A stretch of 30,544 bases of DNA. It comes from JAHWKS01 sp964458385. Lineage in GTDB: Bacteria; Planctomycetota; Planctomycetia; Pirellulales; Pirellulaceae. The notes below the pieces were generated by a model. That model saw nothing but the letters and a program-made list of their open reading frames with translations, ran no database searches and was not told the origin of the DNA. Numbering within the stretch: the first letter of the stretch is position 1; each line of letters opens with the position of its first letter. The DNA is taken from contig CAYWIS010000051.1 of assembly GCA_964458385.1 (NCBI GenBank), positions 1 through 30,544 of the forward strand. Reading direction: 5' to 3'. Below are positions 1 through 8,157 of the stretch, one piece after another. The translations under genes were made by a program, and so were the position numbers.

Positions 1-96
1 GGCCGTTAATGGCGCCCCCGGGTCATTCAAGAATACGAGTAATTCCGCAATTTAGCGGGTTAGGCGGTTTGCTTCAAGGCCGTCAATGCCGCCCCT
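1..96. repeat. imperfect direct repeat, two 19-base copies
   Basis: The bases at 1-19 (ggccgttaatggcgccccc) recur at 78-96 with three differences, 77 bases apart. They lie downstream of the PII gene, in the gene-poor left edge of the window (1-209). No coding sequence is evident there. The function is unknown and a chance match in GC-rich DNA cannot be excluded. Confidence 0.3.
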
Positions 97-209
97 CGTT
101 CAGAATTCAGACACCAGCCGGTCGAACCGCAAAAAGTGGTAGGATTGCGCCCTCCTGCGCTGCATTGTTCTCTCCTGAATAATATTCGGTGGTGTCTTTT
201 GTTATGTCC

Positions 210-536
210 TTATGCACCGCCAATATCGATTTCGGTGTGGCATTGTACAACGGGGAGGACGAAAATTTTGCCATCCCCCATACGGCCGGTACGCGCCAAG
301 CTCACAATCTTGCGCACAATTTCCTCGACGCGGAAATCGTCCACCCAAATAGTGATCTCAACTTTAGGAAGGAACGACAAGGCGTATTCACCGCCCAAGT
401 ACTCGTCCAGGTAGTTTTTTTGCCGTCCGAATCCTTTTACCTCGCGCACCACCAGCGCTTCGATCGGAGCCCGCCGTAGAGCCTCGAACACTTTCTCGGC
501 CAGATAGGGCTTGACGATGGCGACAATTTGCTTCAT
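210..536 (-). CDS. PII-family nitrogen-regulatory protein with divergent C-loop
   Basis: This encodes a 108-residue PII (GlnB/GlnK) family trimeric signal protein. Such proteins bind ATP/ADP and 2-oxoglutarate and control nitrogen-assimilation partners. Seen: the N-terminal strand MKQIVAIVKPY, the T-loop region GFGRQKNYLDEY followed by GGEY (the tyrosine at the uridylylation position is kept) and FLPKVEI, and the B-loop TGRMGDGKIFVLP. The normal C-loop, with its RIRTGE-type arginines that contact ATP, is replaced by a short QCHTEIDIGGA tail. I chose the start at 536 because homology begins exactly at MKQIV and because an upstream start at 560 would overlap the ferredoxin gene. The gene begins one base after the ferredoxin stop, so the two are almost certainly co-transcribed. 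Family membership is secure; normal ligand binding is not. Confidence 0.9.
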   Translation of the reverse strand: MKQIVAIVKPYLAEKVFEALRRAPIEALVVREVKGFGRQKNYLDEYLGGEYALSFLPKVEITIWVDDFRVEEIVRKIVSLARTGRMGDGKIFVLPVVQCHTEIDIGGA

Positions 537-537
537 G

Positions 538-933
538 TCAGCTAAAAAAGTTCTCGCCAAAGAGATCGACTGCGGGCCCCGATTCTACCTCCACATCGCC
601 TTGCACTCGCACCTGGCACGCCAATCGCATCTTCCCTTCGTGGTTAAGATACGCCATGCCCGGCAGCGGGTCGCCGACGGGAATGGGCGATTTGAGCTTC
701 AGCCATTCCCGTTTGGTCATGGGGTTGGTGTTTTCCATGCCGTGAACGATATTAACGGCGCATGTGCCGCAGAATCCCAGGCCATGGCAGTTAGCGTACT
801 TGAAAAAGCATTGGCCGAAGCCAAGTACGCCCTGATTTAAGTTAATGCCAGCCTTCATCGCTTCTCGTCGCAAATTAGCGCCGGCCGGGACCTCGATTTC
901 TTTATTTTCCTTGATAAATTTGACGATGGGCAT
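538..933 (-). CDS. 2Fe-2S ferredoxin
   Basis: This is a 131-residue soluble electron carrier of the 2Fe-2S ferredoxin fold. The cluster ligands are visible as C49-x5-C55-x2-C58 and C106 (motif CHGLGFCGTC, then RLACQV). The CX5CX2C spacing is of the adrenodoxin type, not the plant CX4CX2C type. There is an extra cysteine at 42. The N-terminal KFIKENKEIEVPAGANLR resembles, from memory, the cyanobacterial ferredoxin-like group that includes Synechocystis slr0148. It is the upstream partner of the PII gene, with a one-base gap, which suggests a redox step tied to nitrogen control. The redox partner is not in the window. A 276-base divergent spacer separates it from the next plus-strand gene. Confidence 0.9.
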   Translation of the reverse strand: MPIVKFIKENKEIEVPAGANLRREAMKAGINLNQGVLGFGQCFFKYANCHGLGFCGTCAVNIVHGMENTNPMTKREWLKLKSPIPVGDPLPGMAYLNHEGKMRLACQVRVQGDVEVESGPAVDLFGENFFS

Positions 934-1209
934 GGCAAGAGCGACCTATCCGCGAGAGGAGAAGACGCGAACAATTCCGCACACCCCCGGCGGTGGCGGA
1001 TGCACTCGCGTTTGGTATAACCCCAATTAACCCCCACAAGCAACCCGGCTTACAACGATTCTCGCGAAAGGGGAACGCGAACTACCAGAGGGTTCTGGTC
1101 AAAGATCCAACCGCCAAACGACGGGGGAATCGGTGGCGGAGGCTTCTTTGTCACCCCTGAAACGGCGCCCTCGTCACCGGGCGACCAACAGGAACTTTTG
1201 AGGATCGGT

Positions 1210-1470
1210 ATGGCCGAGTATTCCAAGTACCAGCAGAAGATCATTCAGCGGTATTACGATAACCGCGACGCCATTGCTCTCCAACGCTTGCAAGAGCTCG
1301 TGACCGAGCTTTATCTGACCACCGGCAAAAAGCGGCAGCAGCATTGGAAAAGTGTTGTGCTGCACTTGGAGAAGCTCAAGGTGCCCGCAGAACGCATCCA
1401 AAGGCTCGTCGAAAAAGATGACGCCGCCGAAGTCGCCAAACTTGTTCAACAGTTAGCGGCCAAGAAGTAA
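1210..1470 (+). CDS. small helical conserved-looking protein of unknown function
   Basis: The product is 86 residues, beginning MAEYSKYQQKIIQRYYDNRD and predicted to be almost entirely alpha-helical and rich in Lys, Gln and Leu. I do not recognise a named domain. It is treated as real because it has a GAGG ribosome-binding site at 1200-1203, six bases before the ATG at 1210, a composition unlike the shadow reading frames around it, and a terminator-like hairpin directly after its stop. A TTG start at 1198 is possible but lies in the ribosome-binding site. From memory, similar short proteins are common, unnamed, in planctomycete genomes. It has no signal peptide, cysteine or membrane segment, so a cytoplasmic role, perhaps in binding a partner through helices, is all that can be suggested. 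Confidence 0.75.
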   Translation: MAEYSKYQQKIIQRYYDNRDAIALQRLQELVTELYLTTGKKRQQHWKSVVLHLEKLKVPAERIQRLVEKDDAAEVAKLVQQLAAKK

Positions 1471-1477
1471 CTCCTGG

Positions 1478-1529
1478 CTCTGTTCGCTGGATAGCGATTG
1501 GCTGACTTCACTGCCGAACAGAGATTTTT
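1478..1529 (+). terminator. rho-independent terminator candidate after the small helical gene
   Basis: A perfect 9-base inverted repeat, CTCTGTTCG at 1478-1486 and CGAACAGAG at 1515-1523, is followed by A and five T at 1525-1529. The 28-base loop is longer than usual, so efficiency is uncertain, but the position just after the stop at 1470 fits. It also separates this gene from the convergent FliN-like gene ending at 1631. Confidence 0.6.
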
Positions 1530-1630
1530 GATAAGATTCTGCTCAGAGCGTTCGCGCTGCGGTGTGAAAGTACATGGGGCGCCTTAATGCAAGGAATTGG
1601 CGCCGCTGCTTTCCCTACCGCAAAAAACAT

Positions 1631-2581
1631 TTACGTCAATTTGCCTCGAGCATTGGCGGGGGTTACCGGTACGAAGCGTTCGCCAGGGAGAGTGATTGCC
1701 GTAATCCGTAGGCCGAACTTTTCTCCAACCTTTACCGCCTCTCCTAACGCTACCGACTGTTGGCCAACCTCCAATTCCAGCGACTCTTCGCAAGACTTCG
1801 AGAATTGAATAAGCGAGCCCGGCGCCAAGTCGATAATCTGCCGGACCGGCAGCTTCGTTGAGGCAAGGGTTACTCGTACCGGCACTTTGATTTTGAGCAG
1901 GCTTCGCGAATAGACCGGCAAGTACGGAAGCGCATCTTCGATCCGCTCATATTGGATCCGTTTCGGTCGATTACCCAGACCAGCGCCCCGGGTGGCGGTA
2001 GAGTCGGTCGGTTCCTGTGCTGAAGCCGACGGCCGAGCCGTCGCGCCTTCAACAGCGCCGCTGTTTGTCGTCCAAACCAGCGACAATACCCCCTCGTGCT
2101 GTCCATCAGAAAGCGGGATATGTATTGTCGGGCTCCCTGCTGCAACGCGGCGTTCGGCTACGGCTGCGGCTAAATCGTTGACCCAGTAAGCGTGGCAATC
2201 GTCGGGAGAAAACTCGTCGGGAAGCAAATGGGTCGCCAGCTCTTGGGCCAGTGTTCGAAGGCGGCTTTGGCCGGTGGCGTCGGGTTGGACGCACCAGGCG
2301 GGAATTAGCCCTTCAACGCCGCTGAGCAACATCAGGGCGCTGCCGCCGTCGATCGCGATTGTCAACAGAACACCGGGGCGCCGCCAAGCCTCAAAGGGCG
2401 ATTGCGGATCATAGCGGTCAACCTGCGGCGGGGGAGACACCTGAAACTTGCCATCCAACCCGCGTTCTACGGCGGCGGCCGTTTCGGCGAGCCCTGCTTG
2501 GCAGGCGGCCAGCACCCGCTTGGCGACCTCGGTTCCCAACGCGTCCATGGAGGAATGTCCGATTCGTTCGCGAAAAGCCAA
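1631..2581 (-). CDS. FliN/FliM-like SpoA-domain protein
   Basis: This encodes 316 residues. The C-terminal ~70 residues (about 226-296) are a clear SpoA/FliMN domain: LLKIKVPVRVTLASTKLP, the IDLAPGSLIQF turn and LGEAVKVGEKFGLRITAI match the FliN core of the flagellar C-ring switch. Residues ~70-170 form a different globular domain (VLLTIAIDGG, LRTLAQELATHLLPDEF). An Ala/Ser/Thr/Pro/Gly-rich linker (~175-205) joins them. FliN itself is usually about 100-140 residues, so this is a long FliY-like or FliM-like variant. It begins 27 bases after the methyltransferase stop and is probably co-transcribed with it. No other flagellar or type III secretion gene is in the window. A role in the motor is likely from the family but unproven. 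An internal ATG at codon 12 is an alternative start. Confidence 0.8.
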   Translation of the reverse strand: MAFRERIGHSSMDALGTEVAKRVLAACQAGLAETAAAVERGLDGKFQVSPPPQVDRYDPQSPFEAWRRPGVLLTIAIDGGSALMLLSGVEGLIPAWCVQPDATGQSRLRTLAQELATHLLPDEFSPDDCHAYWVNDLAAAVAERRVAAGSPTIHIPLSDGQHEGVLSLVWTTNSGAVEGATARPSASAQEPTDSTATRGAGLGNRPKRIQYERIEDALPYLPVYSRSLLKIKVPVRVTLASTKLPVRQIIDLAPGSLIQFSKSCEESLELEVGQQSVALGEAVKVGEKFGLRITAITLPGERFVPVTPANARGKLT

Positions 2582-2608
2582 AACCGCGCAGGTTTGCGCA
2601 TCTTTCGG

Positions 2609-3496
2609 CTATCGGCCAGAGGTCGGCAAAACTTGAGCGTCGTTGGAGGGGCTTGCAGGCTCCTTGCATAGTACGAACATGCCATATCGCATCGCGCCGG
2701 TGAGATAGGCCCAGCGGATGCGAAACATGGTCACCAGGAAAATCCAGTTATGGGTGCGTCGCTCCCACAAAAACTGACGATGCCGCGGGCTGACCGCCAA
2801 TTTTCCAAGCACACGCCTCAGGCATATGGTCCAGGTTCGTTGTACGTCGCGACTCAAGTCGCGAAAGGCCAGCAAATGCAGGCCCGCCGCTTCCATCATG
2901 GCAATGTACTCGGCGCGGTCGCCTATGCCTGCCAATCGGCCCTCGCGGCAAATCGGCTCCAGCAACCTCCGCTTCGCAAAGCGGCCAGGATTCTCGCACG
3001 CTAGCCACGCTAGCACCACGGCTGAGCCGCCTGGTTTGAGTACCCGGCGAATCTCTTCAAAAAAGCGGGGCTTGTTCTCGATATGCGCGAGGCATTCGAT
3101 CGACACGACTGCGTCGAACGAGGCCGAGGGAAGATGATTACATTCCCAGTTGCACAGCAGATACGTCGGATTGGCAGAGCCTCCGGTACGCTCCACGGCG
3201 TATTGATATTGTTTCGTCGAGATGGTCAGCCCGGTGACCTCAACCCGGTAGTGCGACGCCAGATAGCGCGCGGTTCCGCCGTACCCGCAACCCACGTCAC
3301 ACACGCGGTCGCCCGGTCGGAGCCTCGCCTCATGAGCTACAAGGTCGATGAGCTGTTCAACCGCCTGTTGCGGCGACTCTCGCCCGGTGATCCATAGCCC
3401 GTGGTGGACGTGTTCGCCCCAGAACTCGCGGTAGAATTCGTCTAGATCATCGTAGTGCGCCGCTACATCGCGCTCGCTGATGGTGGAAGAAATCAT
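2609..3496 (-). CDS. class I SAM-dependent methyltransferase, tocopherol/sterol C-methyltransferase-like
   Basis: The product is a 295-residue methyltransferase. Residues 60-80 carry motif I (VCDVGCGYGG), followed by LTIS near 90, a motif with SIECLAHIE at ~132-140 and RVLKPGG at 151-157. The N-terminal FYREFWGEHVHHGLW resembles the entry helix of gamma-tocopherol and sterol C-methyltransferases and of the cyclopropane-synthase group, where lipophilic small molecules are the substrate. The C-terminal part (210-280) contains a hydrophobic, basic segment (RRTHNWIFLVTMFRIRWAYL) that may contact membrane. It lies upstream of the FliN-like gene on the same strand. Its substrate cannot be told from context: no isoprenoid or quinone gene is adjacent. 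Confidence 0.85.
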   Translation of the reverse strand: MISSTISERDVAAHYDDLDEFYREFWGEHVHHGLWITGRESPQQAVEQLIDLVAHEARLRPGDRVCDVGCGYGGTARYLASHYRVEVTGLTISTKQYQYAVERTGGSANPTYLLCNWECNHLPSASFDAVVSIECLAHIENKPRFFEEIRRVLKPGGSAVVLAWLACENPGRFAKRRLLEPICREGRLAGIGDRAEYIAMMEAAGLHLLAFRDLSRDVQRTWTICLRRVLGKLAVSPRHRQFLWERRTHNWIFLVTMFRIRWAYLTGAMRYGMFVLCKEPASPSNDAQVLPTSGR

Positions 3497-3817
3497 CGGA
3501 AAAACTGAGCGGCGGGTGGGAAATGCGAACTAACCCAGACGGTGCGGATCATTGCCCGCATCTATGCGGCAAGTCTCCCTGTCGCTAACTTCTCTAACTA
3601 TTCTTTTACCTTGTCTTGAGCCGGATGCGATAGTCGCAAGAACGATAGACGCTGCTTCGGCTCCGCCCATTACCGTCTTGAATTCACCGTGCGGCGGCGA
3701 CATTCGGCTTGAGCTTCTCGGTTGGCCCGCCGATTGGAGACAACAAGGCGACATGTTACCATGCCGCTATCGCCAGGAAGGACCTGGCGCTCCATCCCAC
3801 AACCCGACAGAATCGCC
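3497..3817. other. divergent intergenic region between methyltransferase and phospho-sugar mutase
   Basis: These 321 bases hold no convincing gene. They must contain promoters in both directions, but I could not fix -10/-35 boxes. A short perfect hairpin, CGCCAGG at 3771-3777 and CCTGGCG at 3783-3789, lies 28 bases before the mutase start and would be in its 5' leader. A smaller inverted repeat, CCGCA-TCTA-TGCGG, sits at 3556-3569. The bases just upstream of the methyltransferase contain the TTCGCATTT-type string discussed in the findings (minus strand, near 3520-3530). Confidence 0.5.
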
Positions 3818-5638
3818 ATGTCTCCCACTACGTTCGATCGCGATGCGGTGTTGGCGCAGGTGGAACGCGCCGGCCAGGAGGGCAAGTTGTCTTCCGGGGC
3901 TGTGAAGAACCTGCGCGCTTGGTTGACCGAACCTCGCTACGAAAAGTACGCCCCCCGCATTGCCAAGCAGGTCGAACGCGCCGAGTGGCGTGAATTGGAC
4001 GATTTGTTCTGGACCGTGATTCCCTTTGGCACGGGGGGACGGCGTGGAAAGATGGCCGAGTACGGTTCGAACGCCATCAACGACCGTACGATCGGCGAAA
4101 GCGCTCAAGGGCTTGCTGAATATGTGAAAGAAACACTCGCCCGCCAAGGCGAACTCTCTTGCGGCATCGCTTACGATACGCGCATTAATTCGCGTCACTT
4201 CGCCGAGTTGTGCGCCGAGGTGATGGTCGCTAACGGGTTCAAGGTTTATTTTCTTGACGATTACCGCAGCACGCCCGAATTGTCGTTTCTGGTGCGTTAC
4301 AAGCATTGTTCGTGCGGAATTATGGTGACTGCCAGCCATAACCCGCCCAGCGACAATGCGGTTAAGGTGTACTGGTCGACCGGTGGGCAGGTGCTGCCCC
4401 CTCACGACAAAGCCATCATCGACCGTGTGATGAATGTGCAAGACATACAGCAAGCTGACTTTAGCTTGGCGGTCAAGAAGGGCCAGATTGTCATCTGCAC
4501 GGAAGAGGTCGATGCCGCCTTTGTACGTGAGGTGAAATCCCAGGGCTTCTCTGGTCCGCGAGAAGTCAAGGTCCTCTATTCGCCGCTGCATGGCGTGGGA
4601 CGTTGGGCTGCCGTACCCGTCCTGGAGGCCGATGGCTTTAAAGACGTGGAAGTGTTCGCTCCCCACGCTGATCCCGATGGAACCTTCCCCAATGTTCCGG
4701 GGCACGTTTCCAACCCCGAAAATCCGCGCGTGTTTGACGCCATCATTGATCGTGCGAAAGAGATCGGCGCCGACGTAGTGCTAGCGACCGATCCCGATTG
4801 CGATCGACTTGGCGTTGCTGCGCCAGTGACGACCAACATTCAGGGGGAATGGAGAACGCTGACTGGCAACCAGATTGGCGTTTTGCTGGCTGATTATGTC
4901 CTTGAGCAGCGTAAGAAGGCCGGTTCACTTTCGCCAGAGCATTATATTGTTACAACGTTAGTGACAAGCGAGATGTTGCGGAGGGTGGGCGATTCCTACG
5001 GCGTCAAAACAGACTTCAACAATCTTGTCGGATTCAAATGGATCGCCGGCCGCATGGACGAACTGGGGCCCGAACGCTTCGTCTTTGGCGCCGAAGAATC
5101 GCACGGCTATTTGGCGGGAACATATGCCCGCGATAAAGATGGCGCCTTAGCGTCGATGCTTATGGCGGAGCTTGTCGCGCGGCTCAAGACGCAGCGCAAG
5201 TCGCTTCACGAAAAGCTGGAATCGCTTTACTGGCAACATGGCTATCACGCGGAGTCCCAGGTGAACCTGCCCATGGAAGGCTCCGAGGGCATGACGCTAA
5301 TGCAAAAACTCATGGCGAAGTTTCGCGAGGCGCCGCCTGCATCGCTCGCGGGGATTCCCGTGGTTGCAACCCATGACTACCTGGGACAAGTCACGCTCCG
5401 TGGCGGCCAGAAAGAAAAGCTGGTTGGACCGAAGGACAATCTGGTCATTCTGGAATTAGCGGAAGAAGGCAACCGTGTTGCTGTGCGTCCTTCGGGCACC
5501 GAACCGAAAGTCAAGTTCTACATGTTCACCTATCGCCCTGCCGAATTGCTTCACGATCTTGACCAGACGCGCCAAGATATGAGCGAGCGGCTCAAGGGCT
5601 TTGAGGCCGACCTGCGGGCCTACGCCAAAGATTTGTAG
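3818..5638 (+). CDS. phospho-sugar mutase (phosphoglucomutase/phosphomannomutase family)
   Basis: This cytoplasmic 606-residue enzyme of the alpha-D-phosphohexomutase superfamily interconverts hexose 1- and 6-phosphates. All four signature sites are present: the phosphoserine loop TASHNPPSDN with S173, the metal loop DPDCDR at 325-330, the sugar-binding GAEESHG ending at 430, and the phosphate-binding RPSGTE from 557. The length (about 600) matches the PGM2/PgcA-like subgroup rather than the ~460-residue bacterial ManB/GlmM group. I chose the ATG at 3818 because the 32 codons before it (back to 3722) look non-coding and lack family similarity. The next gene, a creatininase-family hydrolase, starts 167 bases later on the same strand. 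Glucose versus mannose or pentose specificity cannot be read from the motifs. Confidence 0.93.
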   Translation: MSPTTFDRDAVLAQVERAGQEGKLSSGAVKNLRAWLTEPRYEKYAPRIAKQVERAEWRELDDLFWTVIPFGTGGRRGKMAEYGSNAINDRTIGESAQGLAEYVKETLARQGELSCGIAYDTRINSRHFAELCAEVMVANGFKVYFLDDYRSTPELSFLVRYKHCSCGIMVTASHNPPSDNAVKVYWSTGGQVLPPHDKAIIDRVMNVQDIQQADFSLAVKKGQIVICTEEVDAAFVREVKSQGFSGPREVKVLYSPLHGVGRWAAVPVLEADGFKDVEVFAPHADPDGTFPNVPGHVSNPENPRVFDAIIDRAKEIGADVVLATDPDCDRLGVAAPVTTNIQGEWRTLTGNQIGVLLADYVLEQRKKAGSLSPEHYIVTTLVTSEMLRRVGDSYGVKTDFNNLVGFKWIAGRMDELGPERFVFGAEESHGYLAGTYARDKDGALASMLMAELVARLKTQRKSLHEKLESLYWQHGYHAESQVNLPMEGSEGMTLMQKLMAKFREAPPASLAGIPVVATHDYLGQVTLRGGQKEKLVGPKDNLVILELAEEGNRVAVRPSGTEPKVKFYMFTYRPAELLHDLDQTRQDMSERLKGFEADLRAYAKDL

Positions 5639-5729
5639 CCATCGGCTAGCGCAGGGGCAAAGCGAAGGTCGGTAGCGCGCTTTAACGCCAAGCTGCGGCG
5701 GACGAGAATAGTGAGGTATTGCCACACTC

Positions 5730-5756
5730 CCCGCATTCTGTGAGGCGGAATGCGGG
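5730..5756. repeat. hairpin between phospho-sugar mutase and creatininase genes
   Basis: A perfect 9-base inverted repeat, CCCGCATTC at 5730-5738 and GAATGCGGG at 5748-5756, has a nine-base loop. There is no T run on either side, so it is not a standard intrinsic terminator. It may stabilise or partly terminate the upstream mRNA. The core GCATTC/GAATGC string recurs in other spacers of this window. Confidence 0.45.
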
Positions 5757-5805
5757 TGCAAGAATTCACCCACAGAACCTTACGGCCTTTCGGTGAGAAC
5801 GCCCT

Positions 5806-6612
5806 ATGCGCTACGGAGAATGTCGTTGGCCCGAGATTGAGGCGTTGGACAAAGACCGCGTGGTGGTCGTTGTGCCTATCGCCTCGTTGGAGCAGCATGG
5901 TTATCATCTGCCGCTGCTGACCGATACCTTCTTGGCGACGACCGTGGCCGAGCGGGTTCACGATCGTATGGCCGATCGGATTCTGCTTACGCCCACGCTA
6001 TGGCTCGGCGCGTCGGACCACCACTTGGATTTCCCCGGTACGATTTCGGTTCCGAACACCGTCTACGTCGAGATCATTAAGAGCGTCGCCCGCTCATTAG
6101 TGCGGGCGGGTTTTCGCCGCATTTTCTTTCTCAACGGCCACGGCGGCAATGTGGCTCCCGGTGAAACCGCAATCACGGAAGTAGCCAACTCCTTTGATGA
6201 CTGCGATGAAGCGTTGATTGCGCTTGGCTCCTACTGGGCGATTGCCGGGCAAGCGATGAAGGCGGAAACACATGGCATGACGCAGCCGACGCTGACGCAT
6301 GCCTGCGAATATGAAACCTCGATGATGCTCGCCTTACATGGCCACTTGGTGCGAATGGACTTGGCCCATGGCCACACGCACGGACGCGTTCCTGCGTCAC
6401 CGGGTGTCCGTGTGGCGGGCCGATTCCATCGGATGACCGCGAGCGGGGCTTTGGATACGCCGGAGTTCGCCACGGCCGAGAAGGGCGAGTCGTTGCTTTC
6501 GGCCATTGTTGAGGAGGTCGCGGCGTGTGTTGAGCAGATGCTTAACTGGCCCCCTCGCCACGTACTCAAGCCTCCGTGTACTCCCACGCTTGAAGGAGAA
6601 GAGTCAACGTAA
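5806..6612 (+). CDS. creatininase-family amidohydrolase
   Basis: The product is 268 residues of the creatininase / creatinine amidohydrolase fold, metal-dependent hydrolases of cyclic or linear amide bonds that also include FAPy deformylases and the mycofactocin peptidase MftE. Metal and catalytic signatures are present: SLEQHGYHLPLLTDT (E29, H31, D40), SDHHLDFPGT (70-79), FFLNGHGGN (107-115) and HACEYETS (165-172). The length is typical. There is no signal peptide, so it acts in the cytoplasm. It lies 51 bases before an exported Asp-box protein and is probably in the same transcript, ended by the terminator at 7876-7944. The true substrate is unknown. Creatinine itself is unlikely without other creatine genes. 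Confidence 0.88.
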   Translation: MRYGECRWPEIEALDKDRVVVVVPIASLEQHGYHLPLLTDTFLATTVAERVHDRMADRILLTPTLWLGASDHHLDFPGTISVPNTVYVEIIKSVARSLVRAGFRRIFFLNGHGGNVAPGETAITEVANSFDDCDEALIALGSYWAIAGQAMKAETHGMTQPTLTHACEYETSMMLALHGHLVRMDLAHGHTHGRVPASPGVRVAGRFHRMTASGALDTPEFATAEKGESLLSAIVEEVAACVEQMLNWPPRHVLKPPCTPTLEGEEST

Positions 6613-6663
6613 AGCGGTTGCTACGATTGTCCTGTCCCTTCCACTTACGCGAGTTGGCGTGCC

Positions 6664-7839
6664 ATGTCTCATCACCTGGTTAATCGTCGTCAAGTGTTGG
6701 TTGGCGCTTCGGCTGCGGCCGTAGCTACGTTCGGAATCGTGCGACGGACCGCGGCGGCTCCCTCGGCTAAGATTGAGGAAACCCGCGTTATTAGCCGCTT
6801 ATCCCACCGGTATCATGGCTGGCCGACGCTCGCGCGGCGGAAGTATGGCGAGTTGCTGGTCGTCTGCTCGGGAGGACGCGAAGCTCACGTCTGTCCCTTT
6901 GGCCGCGTGGAGTTGATCCGCTCGCACGACAACGGTCAGACGTGGACTTGGCCCGAGGTGGTGTTGGACGGTCCCATCGATGATCGAGACGCAGGCATCC
7001 TGGAGACGGCCAAGGGAACGCTGCTGGTTACGACATTTACCTCCCTCGCCTATGAGCCAATATTGGATCGCGCCGAAAAAGCTGCTGGCGGCGATGGCGC
7101 TTGGCCGGCCGACAAGCTCGACCGTTGGCGGGCGGCCCATCATCGCGTCTCGGCGGAAGAGCGCAAGAAGGCGCTAAACGTATGGATGATTCGCTCGACA
7201 GATGGCGGTCTGACTTGGTCGACCCGCTATGATCCGCTGGTGAACAGCCCGCACGGTCCCATTCAATTAGCTGACGGGCGCTTGCTCTACGCCGGAAAGG
7301 ATCTTTGGCGGGGAGACAACCGCGTGGGTGTGGCCGAATCGCTCGACGACGGCCAAACGTGGCGCTGGTTAGCGAATATCCCCGTGCGCGAAGGCGATTC
7401 ACACAAGGAATACCACGAATTGCACGCGGTCGAAACGAAGGGCGGCCGGATTATCGTCCAGATTCGTAATCATAACCGCGCTAACGCGAATGAGACGTTG
7501 CAATGCGAATCGGACGATGGAGGAAAGACGTGGACCACGCCGCGTGCGATTGGCGTGTGGGGGCTGCCCTCGCATCTGTTGCGGCTCCAAGATGACCGGC
7601 TGCTAATGACGTATGGACATCGCCGAAGTCCTTTGGGGAATCAGGCCCGGATTAGTGAGGACGAGGGCCAAACGTGGTCGGAGCCGATTTTGATTTCGCA
7701 GGATGGCGTCTCTGGGGACTTAGGCTATCCCTCGACCGTGCAACTTGACGATGGCTCTCTAATTACCGTGTGGTACGAACTAATGCGGGGGGCTCCGAAC
7801 GCCGTCCTGCGTCAGGCTCGTTGGACCCTGACCGGGTAG
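6664..7839 (+). CDS. exported Asp-box (BNR) sialidase-like protein
   Basis: The product is 391 residues. The N-terminus has NRRQVLVGASAAAVATFG, a Tat-type twin-arginine signal, with a likely cleavage near the Ala-rich stretch at 29-32 (TAAAP). Five Asp-box motifs follow, at about 87-94 (SHDNGQTW), 178-185 (STDGGLTW), 226-233 (SLDDGQTW), 283-290 (SDDGGKTW) and 331-338 (SEDEGQTW), the repeat that marks the six-bladed beta-propeller of exo-alpha-sialidases. The fold is therefore clear, but Asp boxes are structural; the arginine triad of true sialidases was not confirmed. Planctomycetes carry many such exported propellers, probably for polysaccharide or glycoprotein use. It follows the creatininase gene by 51 bases and precedes a strong terminator. 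Confidence 0.88.
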   Translation: MSHHLVNRRQVLVGASAAAVATFGIVRRTAAAPSAKIEETRVISRLSHRYHGWPTLARRKYGELLVVCSGGREAHVCPFGRVELIRSHDNGQTWTWPEVVLDGPIDDRDAGILETAKGTLLVTTFTSLAYEPILDRAEKAAGGDGAWPADKLDRWRAAHHRVSAEERKKALNVWMIRSTDGGLTWSTRYDPLVNSPHGPIQLADGRLLYAGKDLWRGDNRVGVAESLDDGQTWRWLANIPVREGDSHKEYHELHAVETKGGRIIVQIRNHNRANANETLQCESDDGGKTWTTPRAIGVWGLPSHLLRLQDDRLLMTYGHRRSPLGNQARISEDEGQTWSEPILISQDGVSGDLGYPSTVQLDDGSLITVWYELMRGAPNAVLRQARWTLTG

Positions 7840-7875
7840 GTGTTACTGGAAAACTTAGAATCCCAAGTAGCGGGG

Positions 7876-7944
7876 ACGGGTAGGTTTTTTGGTTGAGGAT
7901 ACTCCCAATGGGAGGGTATCGGCCAAACAACCAACCCGTTTTTT
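7876..7944 (+). terminator. strong rho-independent terminator after the sialidase-like gene
   Basis: A long imperfect hairpin has an outer stem ACGGGTAGGTT against AACCAACCCGT (one mismatch), an inner stem GATAC-TCCC-AAT-GGGA-(GG)-GTATC, and a terminal T run at 7939-7944. It starts 36 bases after the stop codon at 7839 and isolates the following fusion gene as its own transcript. Confidence 0.85.
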
Positions 7945-8145
7945 GTTGAATCTCGCGAGGTAGGCAATTTATGAGAGACGCGTTATCCGCTGAATCGCTA
8001 TACCCGTAAACGGGACGCATCCGATACTATCCGCAGGCCCGCCATCTTCGGATGGTTCTCGGATGACGGTCGCCCCAATGGGGACAGTTTGTGCGAGTTC
8101 GCTGCCTTCCCTAAACGAACAAAGCTCCGCCTCTTGAGAAACGAC

Positions 8146-8150
8146 GGAAG
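8146..8150 (+). promoter_or_regulatory. ribosome-binding site deciding the fusion gene start
   Basis: GGAAG sits seven bases before the ATG at 8158. It supports 8158 over the upstream in-frame ATG at 8089 and over the ATG at 8167. Confidence 0.55.
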
Positions 8151-8157
8151 ACAACAC

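Larger units (their letters stand above)
7840..8157. other. intergenic region before the E1-lipoyl-KASIII fusion gene
   Basis: These 318 bases contain the terminator of the upstream unit (7876-7944) and then the presumed promoter of the large fusion gene. No promoter boxes stand out. A short inverted repeat CCCC-AAT-GGGG lies near 8073-8083. An in-frame ATG at 8089 could extend the fusion protein by 23 residues, but those residues show no family similarity. Confidence 0.5.

Noticed and set aside
3767..4705. 312-codon minus-strand frame
   Set aside because: It lies opposite the phospho-sugar mutase, whose catalytic loops are encoded on the plus strand. No domain is recognisable in it.
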